Assembly: GCF_001514235.1 (NCBI RefSeq)
Contig: NZ_KQ948951.1
Span: forward strand, 1-40,144
DNA from: Streptomyces caeruleatus
GTDB lineage: Bacteria > Actinomycetota > Actinomycetes > Streptomycetales > Streptomycetaceae
DNA length: 40,144 nt
Reading direction: 5' to 3'
Shown here: positions 33,611 to 40,144 of the stretch, one piece after another
Layout: every line of letters starts with the position of its first letter
How positions within the stretch are numbered: the stretch's first letter is position 1
The notes under the pieces: model-generated
Seen by the model: only the letters and a program-made list of their open reading frames with translations
What the model was told of the DNA's origin: nothing
Database searches by the model: none
Made by a program: the position numbers and the translations under genes

Positions 33611-34473
33611 TTCAGACCCTCTCCGTAGTCGTAGAACCCCCGGCCCGTCTTGCGTCCGAGGTCGCCGGCGCGCACCTTCTCCAGAAGCAGCACGCAGGGT
33701 TTGCTGCGTTCGTCACCGGTCCGCAGGTGCAGGGCGGTGAGCGCATCGGCGAGGTTGTCGAGGCCGATCAGGTCGGCCGTGCGCAGCGGTCCGGTCGGGT
33801 GGCCCAGGCAGCCCCGCATCAGCTGGTCGACCGCCTCGGCCGAGGCGGTGCCCTCGGCGACGACCCGGATCGCGTCGTTGATCATCGGGTGCAGGAGCCG
33901 GCTGGTGACGAACCCGGGCGCGTCGCGTATCACCACGGGCTGCCGCGCGAGCCCGGTGAGCAGCCGTTCGGTGGCCGCGAGGGTTGTGTCTGCGGTGCGC
34001 GGGCCCCGGCTCACCTCGACCATCTTGATCAGGTACGGGGGGTTCATGAAGTGCGTACCGATGACGTCGCCGGGGCGGGGCAGGCCGTCGGCCAGTTCGT
34101 CGACGGGGATGCCGGAGGTGTTCGTCAGCAGCGGTGTGCCGGGGGTGACCGCCTCGGCGGCCGTCGCCAGCGCCTTCGCCTTGGCGGCGAAGTCCTCGGT
34201 GACGGCCTCGACGACGGCCGTGACACCGGCGAGGTCCTCGGGAGAGGTGCTGAGGACCAGCTCGCCCCGGGGGACCCCGGCGGGCAGCGCCGCGACCAGA
34301 CCGGCGTGCCGCACCTGGTGGGCGACGGCGGCCCGCGCACGCTCCAGCGCCTGCGGATCCGTGTCCATGAGCACCACGGGCACCCCGTGCCCGACAGCGA
34401 GCGCGGCGATGCCCGAACCCATGACGCCGGCGCCCAGGATGCCCAGTTGGTATGTCTCCGACTCCGTGCCCAC
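33607..34473 (-). CDS. fkbK: FkbK-like 3-hydroxyacyl dehydrogenase
   Basis: 288 residues from GTG 34473. NAD site GAGVMGSGIAAL near residue 14; THFMNPPYLIKMVE near 140; C-terminal GRKTGRGFYDYGEG. It belongs to the 3-hydroxybutyryl-CoA dehydrogenase family and, in this operon, should oxidise the primary hydroxyl of glyceryl-ACP to the aldehyde. First gene of the fkbK-J-I-H operon; 67 bp upstream of its start lies the 57-bp element shared with the P450 operon. Confidence 0.93.
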   Translation of the reverse strand: MGTESETYQLGILGAGVMGSGIAALAVGHGVPVVLMDTDPQALERARAAVAHQVRHAGLVAALPAGVPRGELVLSTSPEDLAGVTAVVEAVTEDFAAKAKALATAAEAVTPGTPLLTNTSGIPVDELADGLPRPGDVIGTHFMNPPYLIKMVEVSRGPRTADTTLAATERLLTGLARQPVVIRDAPGFVTSRLLHPMINDAIRVVAEGTASAEAVDQLMRGCLGHPTGPLRTADLIGLDNLADALTALHLRTGDERSKPCVLLLEKVRAGDLGRKTGRGFYDYGEGLK

Positions 34474-34540
34474 GTGACCACCGTTCCGCGCGCGAACCAG
34501 CAGGATTCGCTACGCAGTCAACACACTCACGCGCCCCCAC

Positions 34541-34597
34541 CGATCGCGCTGGAGTCACAAAGCGGGACGCCAAGTCTGAGTAGCCGTCCCAAGACCG
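34541..34597 (-). repeat. 57-bp repeated upstream element, copy A (fkbK)
   Basis: Matches 38757-38813 at 50 of 57 positions in the same orientation. The first 21 bases and the block caagtctgag are identical; the seven differences cluster in two short stretches. A stem gggacg/cgtccc can form inside this copy. It lies 67 bp before the fkbK start codon. Confidence 0.85.
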
Positions 34598-34628
34598 ACG
34601 CGGGGCAGCCGGAGGGCTGCGGGGGCGG

Positions 34629-34805
34629 CGGCTTTGAAGGGTGGGCGGGGGCGGGTCGGGGGGCAGTTCCGGCTTCAAGGAGCGGGCCGGGGCGCGTTGG
34701 GGGTAGTTCCGGGACGGCGGCTTCGAGGAGCGGGGCGATGGGAGGGCAGCGGCTTCGAGGAGCGGGGCGGGGGGGGACGGCGGCGGCTTCGAGGAGCGGG
34801 GCGGG
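34629..34805. repeat. G-rich degenerate repeats (GGCTTCGAGGAGCGGGG)
   Basis: Clear copies begin at 34671 (one base different), 34719, 34751 and 34785, with a decayed one at 34629. Runs of up to seven G lie between them. All frames are low complexity and I see no credible gene. The stretch belongs to a non-coding region of about 780 bp (34474-35257). Confidence 0.75.
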
Positions 34806-34937
34806 GGGACGGGCGTACGCGCGAGGACGCGTCGGGGGTGGCCGCGGGACAGCGGCGGCCGACTTCGGGCGGTGTCGGTACCGGGCGTCTCCGGCGCCTG
34901 CGTGACGTAGCGGCTCCGGGACGGCGGCCGGCTTCCG

Positions 34938-35222
34938 GCGACACCCGCGCGAACAGCGAGCCTGACCGCCGAACCGCTCAACCCACCTACCGCAGCGCAC
35001 CCGACACCGCGAGCGACTCCGCAACGGCCGCCCACTCCCGGCGACACCCGCGCAAGCGGCGAGCCTGACCGCCGAACCGCTCAACCCACCTACCGCAGCG
35101 CACCCGACACCGGGAGCGACTCCGCAACGGCCGCCCACTCCCGGCGACACCCACGCAAGCGGCGAGCCTGACCGCCGGACCGCTCGACGCCCCTGCCGCA
35201 GCGCACCCGGCATCGGACGCCG
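34938..35222. repeat. 103-bp tandem repeat, about 2.8 copies
   Basis: Units begin at 34938, 35041 and 35144. Copies 1 and 2 are nearly identical; copy 3 is diverged and shortened. Every frame is open only because the DNA is GC-rich, and the peptides are repetitive. No function recognised. Confidence 0.85.
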
Positions 35223-35257
35223 TCCGGTGGGCCGGGGAGCCGCTTCGCCGGTGGCGG

Positions 35258-35593
35258 TCAGAAGAGTGACATGCCTTCACCGCTGGTGTCGGCGATGACG
35301 GGGCGGGGCTCGGTGGGGAGGTCGTCCAGGCGGTCGGGGCCGGCTTCGGCGGCCACGGCGGGGGCGGTCTCGGCGAGCCAGGTGCGGAACCGCTCGACGG
35401 GCTCCCGGTAGGGCACCCGTGCCAGGACGCGGTGTTCGCCAGAGGGGCAGAGGTCGACGGAGACGGTAAGCAGGCAGGATCGGGGGGCGTTCTGACTGCC
35501 CGTCCACGAGACGCGCAGCACTCCGCAGGGTTTGCGCCCTCCGGAGCCCGGGTGGGTGGGGTGCAGGGCGCGGCTGGCTGTGTGGGCGGTCAT
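35258..35593 (-). CDS. Hypothetical protein, 111 residues
   Basis: The ATG overlaps the stop of the endonuclease-like remnant upstream (ATGA). The protein has an ordinary composition with the core RSCLLTVSVDLCPSGEHRVL and a helical segment VERFRTWLAETAPAVAAEA; it ends GEGMSLF. I do not recognise the family. The coupling to a homing- or phage-type endonuclease suggests a mobile or phage-derived pair unrelated to the polyketide cluster. Confidence 0.6.
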   Translation of the reverse strand: MTAHTASRALHPTHPGSGGRKPCGVLRVSWTGSQNAPRSCLLTVSVDLCPSGEHRVLARVPYREPVERFRTWLAETAPAVAAEAGPDRLDDLPTEPRPVIADTSGEGMSLF

Positions 35594-36190
35594 GCGGCGA
35601 GGCGGGGCAGCGGCAGGGTGGTGCGGGTGCGACAGCCCGGACAGCGGTGCCAGTGGCGCAGCCAGCCGGCCGCGTCGGTGTCGAAGAGGCGCCGGTAGCG
35701 GCCGGCGACGCGGATGTCGTTGCCGTACAGGTGGTCGGGGCGCTCCAGCGTGTTGCAGGACGGGCAGACCGGGGCCGCGGACGTACCCGTGTTCATGGCA
35801 GTGATCCAGTACGGCGGTCGGCGCCGCACCGCAGACGGCACACAGCCACCCGGCCACCTGACGGGAGGTTCCGGGCTTGCGCCTCAGCGCCGAGTACAGC
35901 TGACCTCGCAGTTCGTCCCGGTACGGGCGCTGCGGGACGGCTGGACCGTGCACGTCCGTCACAGGCTGACGGCCCTGCCAACTGGGACGACGGTCTGGGC
36001 TCATCACCGCCCTGCCCTCCGGGGCGCTCCTCCTCCAGTTCCCGGCAGATGCGCCGACGCCAACCGCGCAGGGTGCCGACCGTACGCCCCTGCTCCGGCA
36101 CACCCCGGAACGGACCGATACGGACCAGGTCCCGTACGTCCGTCTCCACCGCGTTCCACACCGCCGCCGGCCGCCGCACCTCGGCCTCCG
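35590..36190 (-). pseudogene. Endonuclease VII-like gene, frameshifted
   Basis: Translation from about 35960 downward gives YRDELRGQLYSALRRKPGTS, then CAVCGAAPTAVLDHCHEHGYVR. After a one-base shift near 35780-35790 it continues PVCPSCNTLERPDHLYGNDI to a stop at 35590. CxxC, DHCH and CPSC are the zinc and catalytic signature of recombination endonuclease VII proteins. The shift falls between catalytic and second zinc motifs, so no complete enzyme is made. The 5' end beyond about 36000 is unclear; possible further pieces appear in another frame up to about 36190. Confidence 0.6.
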
Positions 36191-37224
36191 ATGCGCATGA
36201 GGGTGCAGCTCCTAAGGGTGATGCCAAAAACAAATCCTCGGCCTCGGCCGCATCGGCGCCTTCCACGCCGAGACCCTCTCCGGACTCGACGCCGTCGACT
36301 CCCTCGTCCTGACCGACCCGTTCGCCGATGCCGCGAAGGCCGCCGCCGAGAGGTTCGGCGGGGACGTCGTCGACTCGCCCGAGGACGCTGCTCGCGGCGG
36401 GTGTGGACGGCATTGTCGTGGCCGCCGCGACCGACGCGCACCCGGCGCCGATCCGCGCGGGTGTCGAGGCCGGCATCCCGGTCTTCTGCGAGAAGCCGGT
36501 CGCGAGGACCATGGCCGAGGGCGTCGAGGTCCTCAAGGCCGTCCAGGACAGCGGGGTGCCGATCCAGATCGGCTACAACCGGCGCTTCGACACCGGGTTC
36601 GTCGCCGCGCGCGGCCGTCCGGGCGGGTGAGCTGGGCACGCCGCACACGGTCCGCTCAACGACCCTGGACCCGGCTCCGCCGCCCGCCGCGTACGTCGCC
36701 GCGTCCGGCGGTATCTTCCGGGACTGTTCCGTACACGACTTCGACATCATCCGCTGCGGGACGGGCCGCGAGGTCACCGAGGTGTACGCCGTCGGCGGCA
36801 ACCGGGGCGCGGACTACATCAAGGAGGCGGGGGACGCCGACACGACCGGCGCGATCCCCACCCTCGACGACGGCACCATCGCCGTCGTCTCCAACTCCCG
36901 GCACAACGGCCGCGGTTACGACGTCCGCATGGAGATCCACGGCTTCACGGACTCCATCGCGGTGGGCCTGGAGGACAAGCTGCCGCTCCGGCCGGTGGAG
37001 CCCGGCGTGACCTTCCCGTCCGGCACCCCGCACGACTTCTTCATGGACCGCTTCACGGCGGCGTACCGCGCGGAGCTGACCGCGTTCACCGAGGTCGTGA
37101 CGGGTACTCGCCCGTCCCCCTGCACGATCGAGGACGCTCTGGAGGCGGGCTGGATCGCGGAGGCGTGCACGCTGTCGCTGCATGAGCACCGTCCGGTGAC
37201 GATCGCGGAGGTGCGGGGGCCTGA
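36191..37224 (+). pseudogene. Gfo/Idh/MocA oxidoreductase (inositol-dehydrogenase-like), decayed
   Basis: Homology runs through three frames. LGRIGAFHAETLSGLDAV lies at about 36240-36385, AAGVDGIVVAAATDAHPAPI with FCEKPVAR at about 36386-36612, and GELGTPHTV to VTIAEVRG from about 36613 on. Two frameshifts are thus needed, near 36385 and 36612. In addition the expected start ATGCGCAT (36191) is parted from the NAD motif by some 35 bp of foreign-looking sequence. Intact relatives use NAD to oxidise sugars or inositol. The gene is almost certainly inactive, unless the sequence itself is faulty here. Confidence 0.75.
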
Positions 37225-37243
37225 GAGGGCCGGACGACGCGCC

Positions 37244-37283
37244 GGTGCCGTGCCCCTCGCTCTCCCGCCAGGGGCACGGCACC
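37244..37283. terminator. Terminator after the P450-ferredoxin operon
   Basis: Perfect 14-bp inverted repeat, ggtgccgtgcccct at 37244-37257 and aggggcacggcacc at 37270-37283, loop 12 bases. It sits 14 bp beyond the ferredoxin stop and serves convergent transcription. Confidence 0.85.
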
Positions 37284-37297
37284 AAAAGCTCCACTGC

Positions 37298-37501
37298 TCA
37301 CTCTTCAAAGATGCTGATGGCCCGGACCGGGCAGACGCGGACGGCCTCCCGCACGAGCGGGTCCCCGGCGCCGTCCTCGCGGCCCGGCAGCAGCTCGCTG
37401 AGCCCTTCGTCGTTCTGGGTGAAGACACCGGGTGCGGTCCGGGCGCACTGGGCCGCGCCGACACAGGTGTCCTGATCGATCTCGATACGCATGTCGGCCA
37501 A
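37298..37501 (-). CDS. [3Fe-4S] ferredoxin, P450 partner
   Basis: 67 residues, typical of actinomycete P450-associated ferredoxins. Cys13, Cys19 and Cys57 (CVGAAQC ... CP) bind the cluster; the residue that would be a fourth Cys is Ala, giving the 3Fe-4S type. It begins three bases after the P450 gene and should pass electrons to it. No ferredoxin reductase is encoded in the window. Confidence 0.95.
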   Translation of the reverse strand: MADMRIEIDQDTCVGAAQCARTAPGVFTQNDEGLSELLPGREDGAGDPLVREAVRVCPVRAISIFEE

Positions 37502-37504
37502 CCT

Positions 37505-38692
37505 CTACCAGGTCACGGGAAGTTCGAGCATTCCCTGAATGGTGTCGCCCGGCTTGAAGGGGATCTCCTCCGCGGGCGCGTCCAGCCTCAGGTCGGGCAG
37601 CCGTTCGAAGAGTGTCCGCAGCGCGATCTCCATCTCGGCCCGCGCCAGGTTCTGCCCGAGACACTGGTGAACGCCGAAGCCGAACCCCAGGTGCTGACGG
37701 ACCGGGCGGTGCCAGTCCAGCTCGTCGGGATTGTCGAAGACCTCGGTGTCGCGGTTGATGAGGGACGGCGCGAACACGAGCCCCTCGCCGGCCTTGATCG
37801 TCGTACCGGCGATCTCGATGTCCTCCAGGGCCAGCCGCAGGAGCCCGTCCGCGATGGCCAGAAACCGCATCAGCTCGTCCACCGCGGCGGGCCACAGGGA
37901 CGGGTCGGCGCGCAGTTCGGCCAGTTTGTCCGGGTGCTGGAGCAGGGTGAAGGTGCCGAGCGAGAGCATGTTCGCCGTCGTCTCGTGCCCGGCCACCAGC
38001 AGGATGAACGCCAGGGCGACCAGGTCGGCCCGCTCCATCTCCCCTTCGACCATCTGCGTCCGGATCAGGTCGTCGAGCAGTCCGTCACCGGGTGTCACCT
38101 GTTTGCGGTCGATCAACTCGCCGAGGTACGTGTCAAGTTGGGAGCCCGCGTCGAAGGCGTCCTCGGGCAGGCCACGCGACATCCTGCGGCACTGCGTCTC
38201 GAAGAACTCGTGGTCCTCGTACGGGACGCCGAGCAGCGAGCAGATCACCATCGACGGCACGGGCAGCGCGAAGGCGCTCACCAGTTCGGCCGACGGGCCC
38301 TGGGCCACCATCGCGTCGAGCAGCTCGTCGACGGTTCGCTGGATCTGCGGTCGGAGTTCGGCCGTCCGCTTGAGTGTGAAGCTCGGGATCAGCGTCCGTC
38401 GTTGGGCGGCGTGCTCGGGATCGTCTATGCCGCACACCGTCGGACGGCGGTCCCGGACGCCCGTCGCGAAACGCGGGTCGGGGATCGGGAAGCCGTCGCG
38501 CCACGCCTCGACGGACACGCGCTGGTCGACCATCAGTTCGCGGGCCACGGTGTGGCCGGTGACCGCCCACACCTCGCGGCCGTCGTACAGGGTGATCCGC
38601 GACAGCGGCCGTGCCAGCGCGTCGTAGGCGCCGGGCGGGTGAAAGGGGCAGGTACGGTTCTGAGGAAAGGGCAAAGCGGCGGATTGCGTCAT
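37505..38692 (-). CDS. Cytochrome P450
   Basis: 395 residues, soluble bacterial class. I-helix oxygen-activation motif AGHETT at 234-239, ExxR at 273-276, haem Cys344 in FGFGVHQCLGQ. Such enzymes hydroxylate or epoxidise polyketides late in biosynthesis. The subfamily (CYP105 or CYP107-like) cannot be fixed by eye. It is co-transcribed with the ferredoxin. Its start is preceded, 64 bp away, by a copy of the element also found before fkbK, which supports membership in the cluster despite the decayed DNA in between. Confidence 0.95.
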   Translation of the reverse strand: MTQSAALPFPQNRTCPFHPPGAYDALARPLSRITLYDGREVWAVTGHTVARELMVDQRVSVEAWRDGFPIPDPRFATGVRDRRPTVCGIDDPEHAAQRRTLIPSFTLKRTAELRPQIQRTVDELLDAMVAQGPSAELVSAFALPVPSMVICSLLGVPYEDHEFFETQCRRMSRGLPEDAFDAGSQLDTYLGELIDRKQVTPGDGLLDDLIRTQMVEGEMERADLVALAFILLVAGHETTANMLSLGTFTLLQHPDKLAELRADPSLWPAAVDELMRFLAIADGLLRLALEDIEIAGTTIKAGEGLVFAPSLINRDTEVFDNPDELDWHRPVRQHLGFGFGVHQCLGQNLARAEMEIALRTLFERLPDLRLDAPAEEIPFKPGDTIQGMLELPVTW

Positions 38693-38756
38693 CGATGACC
38701 TCGCAAGCGAAGGGCTCCCCTACTGGTTCGTCATTAGATCCGCGAACCGTTGCGGC

Positions 38757-38813
38757 CGATCGCGCTGGAGTCACAAACCGGGGCGGCAAGTCTGAGCAGT
38801 CAGCCCAAGACCG
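38757..38813 (-). repeat. 57-bp repeated upstream element, copy B (P450)
   Basis: Partner of 34541-34597 with 50 of 57 identical bases and the same orientation and distance to the downstream start codon. It lies in the 158-bp gap between the P450 gene and the divergent GNAT gene. A short stem (gggc/gccc) is possible in this copy in a shifted register. Confidence 0.85.
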
Positions 38814-38850
38814 CGAGCGGTGCGGCCCCTCCCCTCCCGATCCTGCTCCC

Positions 38851-39651
38851 ATGCCCGCACCCATCACCCCCGCCCGCATCACCGACCTCCACGAAGTCCT
38901 CGCGGCCTACCCCCGCTACTGGGGCGACCGCGACCTGCGCGCACTCCATCTCCGCGCGCTGGTGCAGGAGTTCCCGGAGACCTGCCTCGTGGCCCGCGCC
39001 GAGGACGGGACCCGGGGGTATGTGATCGGCTTCATGACGCCGGGCGGTACGGGCTACGTGCACCTCATCGCGGTGCGTGACGACACGAAGGGAACCGGGC
39101 TGGGCCGGGCGCTGTACGAGGCGTTCAGCGAGGCCGCGCGGCGGCAGGGCGCTGTGCGGTTGAAGGCGATCACGAGCACCGGCAACACGGGATCGGTGGC
39201 GTTTCACAAGTCGCTCGGGTTCGAGGCGAGCGTGGTGGACGACTACAACGGCCCCGGTGAGCCGATGGTCCGAGAGGGCAGCACCTCCGCCAGCCCGTAC
39301 CCGGATCTTCGCCTGGATCAGCCAGGCGTGCGCGGCAGCCGCCGGGGTCTTGGCGGTGTTGAAGACATAGCCCGGCATGTAGTCCCGGAACACGAGGGTT
39401 GCGGCGCGGATCCTTCAAACCCTCAGCAGCGGCTGCTGTGGATGTCCACCAACGCGCCCGCAGGCGTTGAGAGTCAGAGCTCGGGGTGCTGTCCCCAGGC
39501 CGATGACTGTCGTGAGCGACACGGACGAATCCGCGCACGCCGGCCATCCGCCGCGCCGTCAACCCGGGTGGGTGCGTGCCCACTTGGGCACTGTGCGGTG
39601 ATCAGTTACTCGCTTCCTCGTTCGCCGACGTCATGGGGTCTTCCTCGGTGA
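38851..39651 (+). CDS. GNAT N-acetyltransferase with replaced C-terminus
   Basis: Residues 1 to about 142 (ATG 38851) are a GNAT fold: GYVHLIAVRDDTKGTGLGRAL gives the acetyl-CoA P-loop, and NTGSVAFHKSLGFEA the C-terminal motif, ending at YNGPGEPMV. Relatives stop a few residues later. Here the frame runs on for about 125 residues of unrelated, Cys- and Arg-rich sequence and overlaps the convergent gene at 39602. I read this as a GNAT gene cut near 39275 by a rearrangement. The upstream ORF extension before 38851 is not protein-like and has no ribosome site; leaderless translation is possible. Activity could survive because the fold is nearly complete. Confidence 0.55.
   Translation: MPAPITPARITDLHEVLAAYPRYWGDRDLRALHLRALVQEFPETCLVARAEDGTRGYVIGFMTPGGTGYVHLIAVRDDTKGTGLGRALYEAFSEAARRQGAVRLKAITSTGNTGSVAFHKSLGFEASVVDDYNGPGEPMVREGSTSASPYPDLRLDQPGVRGSRRGLGGVEDIARHVVPEHEGCGADPSNPQQRLLWMSTNAPAGVESQSSGCCPQADDCRERHGRIRARRPSAAPSTRVGACPLGHCAVISYSLPRSPTSWGLPR
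39281..39601. other. Unassigned stretch with a possible gene fragment
   Basis: About 320 bp between the GNAT core and the next gene. On the minus strand 39280-39430 could encode a fragment reading FRDYMPGYVFNTAKTPAAA and then AHAWLIQAKIRV, which looks protein-like but lacks a proper start and runs into the GNAT antisense. I do not recognise it. The rest holds nothing I can name. Confidence 0.3.
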
Positions 39652-40096
39652 GCCGGCCGGCGAGCCGCTGAATCGCGGATCGGATGCCCTGGCCGTAGCC
39701 GTCGTCGTCGAGCGCATCGAGGTGCTCCTGCGCCTGGGTCAGGTGCGTGCGAGCCTGCGTGGTGTCTCCGAGTTTGTGGAAGTCCGCGGCGAGGTTGAGA
39801 TGCAGGGACGGGTAGAACCCGCGGATGGCCAAGGCCGAGTCGTGCTGCTTGGCCCGCTCGTCGGTCACCGAGGCGGCGGCGTCCAAGGCACGCAGATCCC
39901 AGTCCAGTTCGTCCTGCGGGTCCGGCTGAAGATCGGCCATGTAGTGGGCGAGGACGCAGCGGTGGAAAGGGTCTCCGTCCGGGGCGATCTCTTCCCAGAT
40001 CTCGGCGAACCGTTGCCGAGCACCGGAGCTGTCGCCCGCGTGCTGCAGCACCATGGCTTCCTCGATGCGCTTCATGGTCATGTCCTCGGTGGGCAC
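39602..40096 (-). CDS. Helical-repeat (TPR-like) protein
   Basis: About 164 residues from GTG 40096, chosen because GGAGAGG stands at the proper distance; in-frame starts at 40120 (upstream) and 40081 or 40075 (downstream) are possible. The sequence is a series of amphipathic helices (RIEEAMVLQHAGDSSGARQR, LHLNLAADFHKLGDTTQARTHL), of the tetratricopeptide type. Similar small proteins are widespread in Streptomyces and of unknown role. It appears to be outside the biosynthetic cluster. Confidence 0.75.
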   Translation of the reverse strand: MPTEDMTMKRIEEAMVLQHAGDSSGARQRFAEIWEEIAPDGDPFHRCVLAHYMADLQPDPQDELDWDLRALDAAASVTDERAKQHDSALAIRGFYPSLHLNLAADFHKLGDTTQARTHLTQAQEHLDALDDDGYGQGIRSAIQRLAGRLTEEDPMTSANEEASN

Positions 40097-40144
40097 GGCA
40101 GCCTCTCCGTCGCTTGTCACTGATCGCGTGGAAGCGTAGGGGCA

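Noticed and set aside
35714..38698. A 994-residue plus-strand open frame
   Set aside because: It is an artefact of GC-rich codon structure. Only the part from about 36613 to 37215 matches a protein family (the oxidoreductase remnant); the rest is antisense to the endonuclease, ferredoxin and P450 genes.
1..40144. tRNA, rRNA, riboswitch, insertion sequence or phage attachment site
   Set aside because: I looked for clover-leaf CCA arms, transposase motifs and integrase genes and saw none that I could support.

Overview
The window is high-GC DNA (codon third positions almost all G or C) with SARP, LuxR-LAL and PucR regulators, a SigE-type sigma factor remnant and a modular polyketide synthase (PKS). 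This points to an actinomycete, most likely Streptomyces. Nearly all of it is one biosynthetic gene cluster whose left end lies outside the window. I do not recognise the product.

Left block (1-10.5 kb, minus strand). The first gene is a PKS loading protein, cut by the window edge after its AT domain. Its ketosynthase has Gln in place of the catalytic Cys (KSQ). Behind a 470-bp control region with four 30-bp tandem repeats lies a five-gene operon. In order of transcription it encodes a fused class-III aminotransferase/acyl-ACP-reductase-like protein, an acyl-CoA-dehydrogenase-fold flavoprotein, a crotonyl-CoA carboxylase/reductase (CCR), a 3-hydroxyacyl-CoA dehydrogenase and a KAS III. CCR, the dehydrogenase and KAS III form a dedicated route to an alkylmalonyl-CoA extender.

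Centre (10.7-17.2 kb, plus strand). A one-module PKS (docking-KS-AT-KR-ACP) ends in a thioester reductase (TR), so the chain should leave as an aldehyde. A type II thioesterase follows. The divergently transcribed aminotransferase is well placed to turn that aldehyde into an amine, which could cyclise to an imine.

Control and accessory block (17.2-31 kb). Two translationally coupled LAL regulators, a PucR-type regulator, a free-standing AT of modular-PKS type, a large SARP-ATPase, an FkbG-like O-methyltransferase, a broken cstA/sigma-factor junction and a small SARP.

Right block (31-40 kb). fkbK-J-I-H on the minus strand make the methoxymalonyl-ACP precursor; the O-methyltransferase at 27.9 kb supplies the missing fkbG function. 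A repeat-rich stretch with decayed genes (endonuclease VII-like, Gfo/Idh/MocA oxidoreductase) follows, then a P450-ferredoxin operon, a GNAT with an abnormal tail and a helical-repeat protein. The decay suggests the cluster edge. A 57-bp sequence is repeated 64-67 bp upstream of both the fkbK and P450 start codons and may co-regulate the two operons.

Taken together: a polyketide built from malonyl, alkylmalonyl and methoxymalonyl units, started by decarboxylation, released by reduction, probably aminated, and oxidised by a P450. The most unusual protein is the aminotransferase fusion: its reductase-like half lacks the Cys on which acyl-ACP reductases depend. All family names come from reading the translations, not from searches.
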